Assembly: GCF_015594925.2 (NCBI RefSeq)
Contig: NZ_CP087590.1
Span: forward strand, 124,001 to 188,000
Reading direction: 5' to 3'
Length of the DNA: 64,000 nucleotides
Source of the DNA: Vibrio sp. VB16
Lineage (GTDB): Bacteria > Pseudomonadota > Gammaproteobacteria > Enterobacterales > Vibrionaceae
The notes below the pieces were generated by a model. It searched no databases, was not told the origin of the DNA, and saw only the letters and a program-made list of their open reading frames with translations. The position numbers were made by a program, and so were the translations under genes. The stretch's first letter is position 1; every line of letters begins with the position of its first letter. Below, piece by piece: positions 8,750-18,582 of this stretch.

Positions 8750-10245
8750 TGACACAGTTGGCCAGCTTTGTTGGGCGTCTACCATTTGGTTTTGCTAGGC
8801 GTCACCACGTGGTTTTAGAAAATAGTCCACAGCGAACAGAACTGCCTCAGTTGTATTATGTCGAACCTATTGCAATATCAATTTTAGCGGAAGTACAACG
8901 AGTCATTAAGGTGCCGTTTACATTGGTTTCGGCCGATAAAGATAGCTTTGAAAAGAAACTGACAGAGATCTATCAACGAGATTCGTCAGAAGCACGACAG
9001 TTAATGGAAGATATTGGCGCAGATAATGACGATTTTTTCTCATTAGCTGAAGAGTTACCTCAAAATGAAGACCTATTAGAAACAGAAGATGACGCCCCTA
9101 TCATTAAGTTAATCAATGCGATGCTAGGCGAAGCAATTAAAGAAGGGGCTTCGGATATTCACATTGAAACCTTTGAACAGAGTTTGTCTATTCGATTCCG
9201 GGTTGATGGTGTATTACGTGAGGTATTAGAACCAAGCCGCAAGCTAGCGCCACTTCTCGTCTCACGAGTTAAGGTTATGGCAAAACTTGATATCGCTGAA
9301 AAACGTGTCCCTCAAGATGGAAGAATCTCATTGAGAATTGGTGGTCGTGCGGTTGATGTCCGTGTCTCTACAATGCCATCTTCGCATGGTGAACGCGTTG
9401 TAATGCGTTTACTGGATAAAAACGCCACCCGCCTTGATTTACATAGCCTAGGGATGACGGAAGAAAATCACGAAGTAATAAGAAAATTGATCGCTAGGCC
9501 GCATGGCATCATTTTGGTTACCGGACCAACGGGCTCAGGTAAGTCAACAACCTTATATGCCGCGTTACAAGAACTGAATAGTACGGAACGGAATATTTTA
9601 ACGGTAGAAGATCCTATCGAATTTGATATTGACGGAATAGGTCAAACACAGGTTAACCCTAAAGTTGATATGACCTTCGCCCGTGGTTTACGCGCCATAT
9701 TGCGCCAAGATCCAGATGTCGTTATGGTCGGTGAAATACGTGACCTTGAAACGGCACAAATAGGTGTACAAGCCTCGCTGACGGGTCACTTAGTCATGTC
9801 TACCTTGCATACTAATACGGCGATAGGGGCGATAACTCGACTAAGAGATATGGGTATTGAACCTTTTCTTATTTCATCCTCTTTGTTAGGGGTGTTATCG
9901 CAACGCCTGATAAGGACCTTGTGCCCTGATTGTAAGCAAAGCTTTGAAGCCGACAGAGAACAGAAAAAGTTGTTTAAGTTAACGGAGCAAGAGTCTTTAA
10001 CACTTTACCGTGCGAATGGATGTGAGGCGTGTAATTTTAAGGGGTATAGAGGACGAACTGGAATACATGAGCTGCTTCTTGTTGACGATAACGTTCAAGA
10101 ACTTATTCATTCAGAAGCGGGAGAAATGAGCATAGAGAAAGAAGTTCGTGCATATACGCCAAGTATCAGAGCTGATGGATTGAAAAAAGTTCGTCAAGGT
10201 ATTACTACCCTTGAAGAAGTTATGCGAGTAACCAAGGAAGTCTAA
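8749..10245 (+). CDS. gspE: Type II secretion ATPase E
   Basis: GspE is the cytoplasmic hexameric ATPase that drives pseudopilus assembly. The N-terminal domain (1-90) would contact GspL. The Walker A GPTGSGKSTT lies near 260, followed by an Asp box (TVEDPIEF), Walker B (MVGEIRDLETA) and a His box (TLHTN). A tetracysteine zinc module (CPDC and CEAC) sits near 395-432. ATG 8749 is chosen because it overlaps the gspD stop as TGATG; an in-frame TTG three bases earlier is less likely. The stop overlaps gspF by one base. Confidence 0.96.
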   Translation: MTQLASFVGRLPFGFARRHHVVLENSPQRTELPQLYYVEPIAISILAEVQRVIKVPFTLVSADKDSFEKKLTEIYQRDSSEARQLMEDIGADNDDFFSLAEELPQNEDLLETEDDAPIIKLINAMLGEAIKEGASDIHIETFEQSLSIRFRVDGVLREVLEPSRKLAPLLVSRVKVMAKLDIAEKRVPQDGRISLRIGGRAVDVRVSTMPSSHGERVVMRLLDKNATRLDLHSLGMTEENHEVIRKLIARPHGIILVTGPTGSGKSTTLYAALQELNSTERNILTVEDPIEFDIDGIGQTQVNPKVDMTFARGLRAILRQDPDVVMVGEIRDLETAQIGVQASLTGHLVMSTLHTNTAIGAITRLRDMGIEPFLISSSLLGVLSQRLIRTLCPDCKQSFEADREQKKLFKLTEQESLTLYRANGCEACNFKGYRGRTGIHELLLVDDNVQELIHSEAGEMSIEKEVRAYTPSIRADGLKKVRQGITTLEEVMRVTKEV

Positions 10246-11462
10246 TGGCCGCATTTGAATACAAAGCACTAAATGACAAAGGTAGGCAGAAAAAAGGTGT
10301 CATTGAGGGAGATAATGCACGTCAAGTTCGACAACGATTGAAAGAACAGGGCTTGATTCCTGTTGAGGTCATTGAAACCAAAGTAAAAAACAGTGCCGAG
10401 AAATCGTCTACATCATTTAATCGAAGTATTAGCACCAATGATCTCGCGTTATTAACGCGCCAGCTGTCAACATTGGTTCAGGCAAGCATGCCTTTAGAAG
10501 AGTGTTTAAGAGCGGTTGCAGAGCAATCGGAGAAGCCACGTATCACCAATATGCTAATGGGGGTCCGTTCTCGAGTGGTTGAAGGGTATACGCTCGCCGA
10601 TAGTCTTGCCGATTACCCTCATGTATTTGATGATCTCTTCCGCGCTATGGTTGCAGCTGGTGAACGTTCCGGTCATTTGGATAGCGTATTGAATCGACTC
10701 GCTGATTATGCTGAAAATCGCCAATTAATGCGTTCTAAACTCCAACAGGCGATGATTTATCCTGTGGTGTTAACCGTATTCGCATTTGCGGTTGTTAGTT
10801 TTCTATTAGCCAGTGTTGTGCCAAAAATCGTTGATCAGTTTGTTCAAATGGGACAGGAGCTACCCGGGTCAACTCAATTTCTTTTGGATGCCAGTGGTTT
10901 TGTACAAAACTGGGGGATCTATCTGTTAGTCGGTGTTATCTGCTCATACTATGGTTTGAAAATGGCCTTAAAGAATGCGAATACAAGGATGTCTTGGGAT
11001 AAAAAGCTGCTGAGTATTCCCTTGATAGGAAAGATAACAAAAGGGATCAACACGTCTCGCTTTGCTCGAACGTTATCCATCTGTACCTCGAGTGCTATTC
11101 CATTATTGGAAGGTATGAAAGTTGCGACAGACGTAATAAGCAACCGATATATGGAGCAACACGTTTTGGAGGCCTGCGAAAAAGTAAGAGAAGGGGGCAG
11201 TTTAAGGCGTGCTTTAGAACAGACTAAATTATTTCCACCCATGATGTTACATATGATTGCGAGTGGTGAGCAAAGTGGTGAGTTAGAGCAGATGCTTACT
11301 CGAGCAGCCGACAATCAAGATAGGGATTTCGAATCCACGGTTAATATTGCCTTAGGGCTATTTACACCTGCACTTGTTGCTGTGATGGCTGGTGTAGTTT
11401 TGTTTATTGTAATGGCAACGTTGATGCCTATTTTAGAGATGAATAATTTGATTTCTGCTTAG
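10245..11462 (+). CDS. gspF: Type II secretion inner-membrane platform protein F
   Basis: GspF is the polytopic platform protein. The 405-residue product has two tandem T2SSF domains (about 70-195 and 272-395), each followed by hydrophobic helices (VLTVFAFAVVSFLLASVVP, GIYLLVGVICSYYGL and FTPALVAVMAGVVLFIVMAT). The start ATG overlaps the gspE stop (TAATG), which implies translational coupling. A 50-bp gap follows before gspG. Confidence 0.96.
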   Translation: MAAFEYKALNDKGRQKKGVIEGDNARQVRQRLKEQGLIPVEVIETKVKNSAEKSSTSFNRSISTNDLALLTRQLSTLVQASMPLEECLRAVAEQSEKPRITNMLMGVRSRVVEGYTLADSLADYPHVFDDLFRAMVAAGERSGHLDSVLNRLADYAENRQLMRSKLQQAMIYPVVLTVFAFAVVSFLLASVVPKIVDQFVQMGQELPGSTQFLLDASGFVQNWGIYLLVGVICSYYGLKMALKNANTRMSWDKKLLSIPLIGKITKGINTSRFARTLSICTSSAIPLLEGMKVATDVISNRYMEQHVLEACEKVREGGSLRRALEQTKLFPPMMLHMIASGEQSGELEQMLTRAADNQDRDFESTVNIALGLFTPALVAVMAGVVLFIVMATLMPILEMNNLISA

Positions 11463-11517
11463 CGGTTTGGCGTTCCGGCGTTCTGAGCAGAAGGATTGAG
11501 TTTGTTAGGAGATGAAA

Positions 11518-11955
11518 ATGAAACAAAGAAAACAAAATGGTTTTACCTTACTTGAGATTATGGTTGTTGTTGTGATTTTAGGTATTTTGGCCAGCGTTGT
11601 TGTGCCTAACTTGTTAGGAAACAAAGAAAAAGCGGATCAACAAAAAGCCGTGTCTGATATCTCTGCATTAGAGCAAGCGTTCGATATGTATAAGTTAGAC
11701 AACAGTGTATACCCATCAACAGATCAAGGCTTAGAAGCACTCGTCACAAACCCAAGTGGCAGCCCTGAGCCGAGAAACTACCGAGACGGTGGTTATATAA
11801 GACGCTTACCACAAGACCCATGGGGATACGATTATCAATACCTAAGCCCTGGTGACAAAGGAACGATTGATATCTTTAGCTTGGGTTCAGATGGACAAGA
11901 GGGTGGTGAAGGCAGTGCTGCGGATATTGGCAATTGGAATATTCAAGATTTCTAA
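11518..11955 (+). CDS. gspG: Type II secretion major pseudopilin G
   Basis: GspG is the main subunit of the pseudopilus. The prepilin peptidase site is QNG^FTLLEIMVVVVILG, with Glu at +5. The C-terminal calcium-binding loop region (SLGSDGQEGGEG) is intact. Two in-frame ATGs lie six bases apart (11512 and 11518). AGGAG at 11507-11511 directly abuts the first but is six bases from the second, so 11518 (145 residues) is preferred; the 11512 start would give 147. The 49-bp leader after gspF may allow extra expression of this abundant subunit. Confidence 0.95.
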   Translation: MKQRKQNGFTLLEIMVVVVILGILASVVVPNLLGNKEKADQQKAVSDISALEQAFDMYKLDNSVYPSTDQGLEALVTNPSGSPEPRNYRDGGYIRRLPQDPWGYDYQYLSPGDKGTIDIFSLGSDGQEGGEGSAADIGNWNIQDF

Positions 11956-12010
11956 TCATCAATACTAGAGTCAACAGACTCTAGTCATGTCCATAAAGTA
12001 GGCGCGACTT

Positions 12011-12607
12011 GTGGCAGTAATGAATAAGAAAAATACAGGTTTTACCTTAATTGAGATCATGCTGGTACTCGTCTTGATGTCGCTTAGTGCTGTGGCAGTG
12101 ATCATTAATTTGCCTGATTCAAAGCAAGATATTGCGAAAGAACAAGCACAGCGTTTTTATTATCGAATACAGCTTCTTAATGAACATGCCATCTTAAATG
12201 GTAAAGATTTAGGCATAAGAGTAGATGAAAAAAAAGGCACCTACAGCTATCTACAATTAGAGAATAATGGATGGCAAGTTTTTGAAAATAAAACGTACGT
12301 CGAAACGCAACTACAAGACGGTGTATTACTTTCATTGGAATTAGGTAGTGATGCATGGTTGCAGAATGAAAGCCTATTCAAGCAAGAAAGCTTATTTGAT
12401 GAAGATAGGTTTGCTGACTTTGATAAAGAAAAAAAAATCAAGCCGCCCCAGTTGTTTGTATTGTCCAGTGGCGAGATGACCCCTTTTCGTCTATCCATAT
12501 TTTCAGAGGAAGACAAATATAATGGTTGGGTTGTCGATGTGAAAGAATCCGGTTCTATCGACCTTGTTCATGCGAAAGAAACACAAGATGAGACGGGTAT
12601 TCGATGA
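12011..12607 (+). CDS. gspH: Type II secretion minor pseudopilin H
   Basis: This minor pseudopilin has the cleavage motif NTG^FTLIEIMLVLVLMSLS and a beta-rich C-terminal domain (198 residues in total). GTG 12011 with TAGG upstream and ATG 12020 are both possible starts, differing by three residues. The stop overlaps the gspI start as ATGA. Confidence 0.92.
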   Translation: MAVMNKKNTGFTLIEIMLVLVLMSLSAVAVIINLPDSKQDIAKEQAQRFYYRIQLLNEHAILNGKDLGIRVDEKKGTYSYLQLENNGWQVFENKTYVETQLQDGVLLSLELGSDAWLQNESLFKQESLFDEDRFADFDKEKKIKPPQLFVLSSGEMTPFRLSIFSEEDKYNGWVVDVKESGSIDLVHAKETQDETGIR

Positions 12608-12963
12608 ATCAGCGCACTCGTGGTATGACATTACTCGAAGTATTGGTTGCGCTAGCTATATTTGCTACTGCCGCGATCAGTGTTATGCGCTCAGTCACTC
12701 AACACCTAAATACGCTGTCTTATTTGGAAGAAAAAACGTTCGCATCATTTGTTATAGATAATCAAATTAGCCGGGTGATGTTATCAGGTGCGCCTAAAAG
12801 CACTAAATCGGGCAAAACAGAAATGGTGGGTAAACAGTGGTATTGGAAAGTAACGCCTGTTGAAACCGCCGTTGGCTTTATTGCTGCATTTGATGTTAGC
12901 GTCTCATTGAATGAAAACGCAGAAAGCCCAATATTAACGGTGAGAAGTTATGTCGAGAAATAA
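12604..12963 (+). CDS. gspI: Type II secretion minor pseudopilin I
   Basis: The product has 119 residues. The prepilin motif TRG^MTLLEVLVALAIFATAAI is followed by a short GspI-type domain ending TVRSYVEK. In relatives GspI is the core of the I-J-K tip complex. It overlaps gspH by 4 bp and gspJ by 14 bp, which indicates coupled translation. Confidence 0.93.
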   Translation: MNQRTRGMTLLEVLVALAIFATAAISVMRSVTQHLNTLSYLEEKTFASFVIDNQISRVMLSGAPKSTKSGKTEMVGKQWYWKVTPVETAVGFIAAFDVSVSLNENAESPILTVRSYVEK

Positions 12964-13609
12964 GGCGTCTTATCGCAAAATACAGCAGGGGTTTACCTTA
13001 ATAGAAGTGCTTGTCGCGATTGCTATTTTTGCGTCTCTAAGTGTGTCAGCTTACATGGTGTTAAATCAGGTACAGCGTAGCAATCAAGTATCGCTTGAAA
13101 AGACAGAAAGGTTGAAAGAGATTCAACGAGCGATGGTGATTATTGACAATGACTTTAGACAGATAGCGTTAAGACGATTTAGAACCAATGGAGAAGAAGC
13201 GACAGAAAATATTCTCTTTTGGGGCGATGGGTTACTCGACTCAGATAACAAGGCCGTACTGTTTACTCGGTTGGGATGGCAGAACCCTCAGCAGGTATTC
13301 CCTCGAGGGGAGATAACCAAGGTTGGTTATCGAATTGTCGCCAATCGACTTGAACGGGTTTGGTGGCGGTATCCTGACACACCGGTAGGGCAGGAAGGCG
13401 TGATCACCCGTCTTCTCAACGATGTTGAAAAGATTGATATGCAATTTTATAAAGAAGGTGGATGGAGTGAAAGTTGGGACGAGGCATTCGCATTACCCAA
13501 GGCACTTTCAATTACATTTACGCTACAAGATTATGGCAATATTGAACGAGTTTATTTGACGGCTGGAGAGCGTCTGCAAGTCGCCAGCGAAGGCGTTAGC
13601 AATGACTAA
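12950..13609 (+). CDS. gspJ: Type II secretion minor pseudopilin J
   Basis: The 219-residue product has the motif QQG^FTLIEVLVAIAIFASLSV and the larger GspJ beta domain, including VIIDNDFRQIALR and the MQFYKEGGWSESW strand. It pairs with GspI and GspK at the pseudopilus tip. It overlaps gspI by 14 bp and gspK by 8 bp. Confidence 0.94.
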   Translation: MSRNKASYRKIQQGFTLIEVLVAIAIFASLSVSAYMVLNQVQRSNQVSLEKTERLKEIQRAMVIIDNDFRQIALRRFRTNGEEATENILFWGDGLLDSDNKAVLFTRLGWQNPQQVFPRGEITKVGYRIVANRLERVWWRYPDTPVGQEGVITRLLNDVEKIDMQFYKEGGWSESWDEAFALPKALSITFTLQDYGNIERVYLTAGERLQVASEGVSND

Positions 13610-14636
13610 CAGGCCTTCTAATAGATCCGTTAAAAAGAATGCGGGTGCGGCTTTAATTGTCGTATTACTGATTCTTGCAGTGATGGTTTCAATTGCCGCC
13701 ACAATGACTGAGAGATTGTTTGTAAACTATACACGAGCCGAAAATAGGATCAGTCACCAACAGGCGTACTGGTACAGTATTGGTATTGAAGCGCTAGCCA
13801 AGTATGGTATTCAGCAGAGCTATGAAGATAGTGATACGATCAATACTAGTCAACCTTGGGCGTTGAAAGAACAAGTTTTCCCGCTCGATTACGGCACAGC
13901 ATCTGGAAAAATAATAGATAAGCAAGCGTGTTTTAATATCAACGTATTAGGTAAAGAAAAGCAGCAAGCCAATAGTACATCGAAGCCTTATTTGGTGGCT
14001 GTTTTTCAGCGTATGCTCGAAGAGCTCGAGATAGAAAATTATCAAGCTGAAGTTATTACTGATTCTACATGGGAATTTTTAGATAAAAATACTACATCAT
14101 CAACGAATTATGGCGTTGAAGATAGCTTTTATGAAGCACTTCACCCCGCTTACATCACCCCAAACGGGATGATCTCTGATAGCACAGAGTTGAGAGCGGT
14201 TCATCAAATGGATAGTGGAGTGATGGAGAAGATTGGCCCGGTGGTGTGCGCGTTGCCTTGGGACGATTGGCGTTTAAATGTGAATACGATTAATGAGGCG
14301 GGTTCGGTTATATTGGTGGCAATGTTTTCACCACTACTGAGTGCAAGTGACGCTTCCTCATTGATAGAAAACAGACCTTATGATGGCTGGGCATCTGTGG
14401 ATGACTTTTTAGCCGAAAGACAGATCGCGACAATAGATGCGACGATAAAAGATAAAGCCAATGGTTATTTAACGACAGATAGCCATTATTTTGAGCTTGA
14501 TGCTCAGGTTATGGTAAATGAATCAAGAGTTAGGATAAGAAGCCTACTCTTTAGCAAAGACAAGAAGGACGTCTCAGTTATACGACGGCGTTTTGGAGGA
14601 GTCATTGAGCGAGTTTCTGACCGTTCGACTAAGTAG
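13602..14636 (+). CDS. gspK: Type II secretion minor pseudopilin K
   Basis: The 344-residue product has a prepilin-like N-terminus (KNAG^AALIVVLLILAVMVS) lacking Glu at +5, as is usual for GspK. The large alpha domain follows (YYAL-type fold with NVNTINE near 226). GspK caps the pseudopilus. Its end overlaps the start of gspL, whose ribosome-binding site GGAGGA lies inside gspK. Confidence 0.93.
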   Translation: MTNRPSNRSVKKNAGAALIVVLLILAVMVSIAATMTERLFVNYTRAENRISHQQAYWYSIGIEALAKYGIQQSYEDSDTINTSQPWALKEQVFPLDYGTASGKIIDKQACFNINVLGKEKQQANSTSKPYLVAVFQRMLEELEIENYQAEVITDSTWEFLDKNTTSSTNYGVEDSFYEALHPAYITPNGMISDSTELRAVHQMDSGVMEKIGPVVCALPWDDWRLNVNTINEAGSVILVAMFSPLLSASDASSLIENRPYDGWASVDDFLAERQIATIDATIKDKANGYLTTDSHYFELDAQVMVNESRVRIRSLLFSKDKKDVSVIRRRFGGVIERVSDRSTK

Positions 14637-15816
14637 AGACAAGCAGGCCCCTATACGGTGGTTGGTTTGGTCTACTAGTCAGAATGAAATTATTGCGAGC
14701 GGAGAACTTAGCAGCAAAGAGCAGCTAGGTGAGCTTTCTACTTACGCGGACCAACGTACAACTTTGTTGTTATTGGATAGCCGTGACATATTGTTAATGG
14801 AAGCAGAAATTCCGGCTGGTGCAGCTCGGCAGGTTGATACGATGCTGCCATATTTGCTTGAAGATGATATTGCGCAGGATGTTGACGAGTTGCATTTTAC
14901 GATTCTGAAAAAAAATGCAAACAAAGTCGACGTTGCTGCCATTGATAAAGCGTATTTAATTGAGTGGATCCAGGCTTTCACTGCGATTGGGATTGCGATA
15001 AGCAAAATTGTGCCTGACGCACAGACATTACCATTAATGGATAATACAGTGTCAGCGGTTCAAATGGATTCGCAATGGCTGTTTAGAAAATCTCAAAATC
15101 AATCCACATCAATAGATGAGCAGTGGTTAACACTCTTTATTGAATCTGATTGGTGCGCTAGTCAAAGTGAAGATTACAAAATATTAAGCTATAGCACGAT
15201 ACCTGATTCTGTAATCAGTAATACAGATTGGAAGCAGGCGGAACCTGAATTAGTCATGGCACTCCTTACTAAAGGCGCAATCCATTCACCAACCAATCTA
15301 CTAACAGGAACGTTCAAACCTCAGTCTTCAATATTTAAGCACCTGAAAATTTGGAAGAATGTTGCATTTGCAGCGTGTCTGTTCCTATTAATATTGACCA
15401 TACAGCGCGTTCTTCAAGTCAATCAATATGAGGCTCAAGCTTCTGCTTACCGTACTGAAAGTGAACGAATTTTCCGCACTATATTCCCAAATAAAAACAA
15501 AATCCCTACAGTCAGTTACTTAAAACGGCAAATGACAGTCGAAGAGAGCGCACTCTCACGTGGCAATAATGAGACGACCGTATTGGGTTGGTTAGCATCG
15601 CTACCTGAAGCGCTAAAAGGGCACACTTCCGTTGAAATAAGCAATATTCGGTATGACGCGAATCGGGGTGAGGTCCGTCTTGATGCCTCAATGAAAGACT
15701 TTCAAACCTTTGAGCAGGTAAGGACTAAATTGGCTGAAAAGTTTAACGTGACTCAAGGGCCTCTTGATAGAAAAGAGAATCGAGTGTCAGGCAGTTTCGT
15801 TTTGAGGAGAAAGTAA
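14605..15816 (+). CDS. gspL: Type II secretion protein L
   Basis: GspL couples the GspE ATPase to the membrane platform. An actin-like cytoplasmic domain (about 1-230) includes YADQRTTLLLLDS and MLPYLLEDDIAQDVDELHF. One transmembrane helix lies near 245-265 (NVAFAACLFLLILTIQ), followed by a periplasmic ferredoxin-like domain. TTG 14605 gives MSEFLTVRLS, the N-terminus I recall for Vibrio EpsL, with GGAGGA four bases upstream; an in-frame TTG at 14593 would lie within that site. The product is 403 residues. Confidence 0.94.
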   Translation: MSEFLTVRLSRDKQAPIRWLVWSTSQNEIIASGELSSKEQLGELSTYADQRTTLLLLDSRDILLMEAEIPAGAARQVDTMLPYLLEDDIAQDVDELHFTILKKNANKVDVAAIDKAYLIEWIQAFTAIGIAISKIVPDAQTLPLMDNTVSAVQMDSQWLFRKSQNQSTSIDEQWLTLFIESDWCASQSEDYKILSYSTIPDSVISNTDWKQAEPELVMALLTKGAIHSPTNLLTGTFKPQSSIFKHLKIWKNVAFAACLFLLILTIQRVLQVNQYEAQASAYRTESERIFRTIFPNKNKIPTVSYLKRQMTVEESALSRGNNETTVLGWLASLPEALKGHTSVEISNIRYDANRGEVRLDASMKDFQTFEQVRTKLAEKFNVTQGPLDRKENRVSGSFVLRRK

Positions 15817-16310
15817 TGAGTACTTTAAAAGAGTCCATTTTCTCTTGGTGGAGAAGTATTTCTTTAAGGGAACAGCGTATGGTTCTCGTTTGCTCAATAC
15901 TAATAATCGTAGGTGGGTTTAATTGGGGATTGATTCAACCTCTATCCGAAAGAGCGAATACGGCGAAAGTAAGAATAAATAGTGAGAAAGCGTTGCTTCA
16001 ATGGGTATCTGATAGTGCTGACCGAATCATCGAACTTAGAGGGAACGGTGGGATTTCTGTTTCGAATGAGCCGTTTAATCAGGTCATTTCCACTTCCGCC
16101 AAAAGCTACAAAATTGAATTAATAAGAATTCAGCCACGTGATGAGATGTTACAGGTCTGGGTTAAACCCGTTGCCTTTGACCAATTTGTACATTGGCTTG
16201 CTTATTTACAACAAAAACAGGCGGTTCAGGTTGAATTTATGGAAATTTCGAACAGTGATTCTAAAGGGATCATTGAAGTGAAACGCTTACAACTAAAGCG
16301 AGGAGGATAA
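15816..16310 (+). CDS. gspM: Type II secretion protein M
   Basis: This is a 164-residue bitopic protein with a short cytoplasmic N-terminus (SWWRSISLREQRMV), one transmembrane helix at about 22-40 and a periplasmic ferredoxin-like domain. It partners GspL. The start overlaps the gspL stop by one base (TAATG). Confidence 0.94.
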   Translation: MSTLKESIFSWWRSISLREQRMVLVCSILIIVGGFNWGLIQPLSERANTAKVRINSEKALLQWVSDSADRIIELRGNGGISVSNEPFNQVISTSAKSYKIELIRIQPRDEMLQVWVKPVAFDQFVHWLAYLQQKQAVQVEFMEISNSDSKGIIEVKRLQLKRGG

Positions 16311-16311
16311 T

Positions 16312-17073
16312 TTGAAACGTATTATTCTTCTCGTCATTTGTTTTATATCGGTGCTGTGTATTAGTGCCTTTATTCACATGCCAGTCTCCTTTGCTTTGAA
16401 AGCTATGCCAGAAGTGCCGAACTTAAAAATTGAGTCGCCAAGTGGCACCATTTGGGCAGGTGAAGCCCAAAATGTTCGTTGGAAAAATGACAACCTTGGT
16501 CAGGTGAATTGGCAGTTTAAGCCACTAGAACTGTTTCAAGGTAAAGCCAATTACTCTCTGCGTTTTGGTCGAGGGAGCGATATAAAACTAATGGGTAAAG
16601 GAAATGTAGGTGTTGGTTTATCAGGGTTATTTGCCGATGACGTGGTTATCTCAATGCCTGCTGTAAATGTATTGCAACGATTATCTATACCAGTGCCAAT
16701 TACGGTAAAAGGAAATCTAGAGTTATCCATTAATGACTATCAGTATGCTCAACCATGGTGCCAGTCGGCAACTGGCACACTAGTGTGGGTTGGAAGTAAA
16801 ATTGGGTCACCCTTAGGTGGGTTAGATTTAGGTAGCGTTATAACGGATTTACAGTGCCAAGAAAGCAAGCTAAGCGCAATGGGTGAGCACAACAACAATC
16901 AGTTAGCGGGTTCACTGCAAGCCGAATTACAACCGAATCTACGTTATAACGTGGATGCTCGGTTTAAACCTAATGCGGAATTTCCGACGGCGATGACATC
17001 TCAGCTTAAATGGCTTGGAAATCCTAACAACAAAGGTGAATACTCATTTACTTATGCAGGTAAACTAAACTAA
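16312..17073 (+). CDS. gspN: Type II secretion protein N
   Basis: The 253-residue product has an N-terminal membrane anchor (IILLVICFISVLCISAFI) and a periplasmic beta-rich domain with SPSGTIWAGEAQNVRW, typical of GspN, which is distantly AsmA-like. The start is TTG 16312, supported by AGGAGG at 16301-16306. GspN is often dispensable; its role is unclear. It is the last gene of the operon. No gspO (prepilin peptidase) follows, so that function must be encoded elsewhere. Confidence 0.92.
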   Translation: MKRIILLVICFISVLCISAFIHMPVSFALKAMPEVPNLKIESPSGTIWAGEAQNVRWKNDNLGQVNWQFKPLELFQGKANYSLRFGRGSDIKLMGKGNVGVGLSGLFADDVVISMPAVNVLQRLSIPVPITVKGNLELSINDYQYAQPWCQSATGTLVWVGSKIGSPLGGLDLGSVITDLQCQESKLSAMGEHNNNQLAGSLQAELQPNLRYNVDARFKPNAEFPTAMTSQLKWLGNPNNKGEYSFTYAGKLN

Positions 17074-17162
17074 CCTGTAGAATAAATATTTGATGCTCAT
17101 TGTTACTGCTAAAATGAATATTACCGTTAAAATTAAGTTATCGAACAGACAAGGAGCAAGGG

Positions 17163-17735
17163 ATGGCGAAAATTCAAAAGCCGAAAATATTAGCAGTTGA
17201 GACAGCGGCTAAATCGAAGTTATTCACTATTGAATCTCTTGACCTTGAATTTTCTAATGGAGTAAAGCGCACTTATGAGCGAATGCGCCGAAGTGGTCGT
17301 GAAGCGGTCATGATGGTTCCCATTACGGAAAATGGTGACCTGTTACTTGTTAGAGAATATGCCGCAGGCACTGAAGAATATGAACTTGGTTTTCCAAAAG
17401 GGCTTGTTGATTTAGGCGAAACACCGCAAGAGGCGGCGAATCGAGAATTAAAAGAAGAAATAGGCTTGGGTGGCACTGTTTTTACACCGCTTAAAAAAGT
17501 GGTCTTAGCACCTTCTTATTTTTCCAGTGAAATGACCCTTTTTCTAGTAGAAGGCTTATATCCTGAAACGTTAGAAGGGGACGAGCCAGAACCCTTAGAA
17601 TTGGTACGTTGGCCTTTTAATCAAGCAGATGAATTGCTATCCCATTTGGATTTTAGTGAGGCTAGAAGTATTGCCGCACTCATGCTGGCTCAACGTTACT
17701 TAGCGCAAGCAACGTCACCGAATAAGACGAACTAG
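17163..17735 (+). CDS. nudE: ADP compounds hydrolase NudE
   Basis: This is a Nudix hydrolase of ADP-ribose, Ap3A and NADH type compounds. The Nudix box is complete: G80, E86, R94, E95, E98, E99 and G101 (REL-KEE-IGL). Length 190 residues. The start ATG follows AAGGAG. An extended -10 (TGCTAAAAT, 17107-17115) suggests its own promoter after the gsp operon. cysQ begins 8 bp after the stop, so the two are co-transcribed. Confidence 0.93.
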   Translation: MAKIQKPKILAVETAAKSKLFTIESLDLEFSNGVKRTYERMRRSGREAVMMVPITENGDLLLVREYAAGTEEYELGFPKGLVDLGETPQEAANRELKEEIGLGGTVFTPLKKVVLAPSYFSSEMTLFLVEGLYPETLEGDEPEPLELVRWPFNQADELLSHLDFSEARSIAALMLAQRYLAQATSPNKTN

Positions 17736-17743
17736 GAACTGAC

Positions 17744-18574
17744 ATGGCAACCTTTGACAAAGATCTATCTCACCTAATGCCGTCGGTCATCGACGTTGCT
17801 AGAGCGGCAGGACAACTCATTTTAGATATTTATGAGAAAAAAGAGTACGAAGAATTCACCAAATCGGACTCGACGCCTGTAACCAGTGCCGACTTAGCCG
17901 CGCACAAATTCATTGAAGAGAAATTATCTGAATTAACACCTGATATCCCAGTATTATCCGAAGAAGCTGCGGATATAACTCTAGAACAGCGTGCTAATTG
18001 GAATCGCTATTGGCTTGTGGATCCTCTGGATGGAACCCAAGAATTTATCGCTCGAAGTGGCGACTTTGCGACAGTTATTGCATTGATAGAAAACAATAGG
18101 CCAGTGATGGGGGTGGTTTACGGACCGGTTTCTGGTGTGACTTTTTATGCCTACGAAGGCAAGGGTGCTTGGAAGATTCCGGATATGCATGAAAGTGTTC
18201 GTATAAAAACACTTACACATGACGTTGGACAGCAAACCATTGCAATCGCAATCAGCCGCCGCCAGGATATCAATAGAATCACCAACAGAATGTCACCGGC
18301 ATGGAATTATGATCTCATTCCTCTTGGATCGGCGGCGTTAAAAGCCTGCTTGGTTGCAGAAGGCGCAGTTGATTGTTACCTAAGACTTGGGCCAACAGGA
18401 GAATGGGATACCGCCGCAACTCAATGTATTGTTCAGGAAGCAGGGGGCAGGATATTGAGTACTAAGCTGGAGCCTCTTTCTTACAATGAAAGAGAAACCT
18501 TTGAGAACCCCAATTTTATCGTGTTGGGAGATGAAAATCTGCCTTGGGATGAAATCTTACAGATGAAAGATTAA
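17744..18574 (+). CDS. cysQ: 3'(2'),5'-bisphosphate nucleotidase CysQ
   Basis: CysQ hydrolyses PAP to AMP, relieving product inhibition in sulfate assimilation; it is an inositol-monophosphatase-fold enzyme. Metal-site motifs are SEEAAD at 72-77, DPLDGTQEF at 93-101 and GEWDTAATQ near 218-226. Length 276 residues. It lies 8 bp after nudE and is followed by a strong terminator at 18583-18611. Confidence 0.93.
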   Translation: MATFDKDLSHLMPSVIDVARAAGQLILDIYEKKEYEEFTKSDSTPVTSADLAAHKFIEEKLSELTPDIPVLSEEAADITLEQRANWNRYWLVDPLDGTQEFIARSGDFATVIALIENNRPVMGVVYGPVSGVTFYAYEGKGAWKIPDMHESVRIKTLTHDVGQQTIAIAISRRQDINRITNRMSPAWNYDLIPLGSAALKACLVAEGAVDCYLRLGPTGEWDTAATQCIVQEAGGRILSTKLEPLSYNERETFENPNFIVLGDENLPWDEILQMKD

Positions 18575-18582
18575 CAGACATT

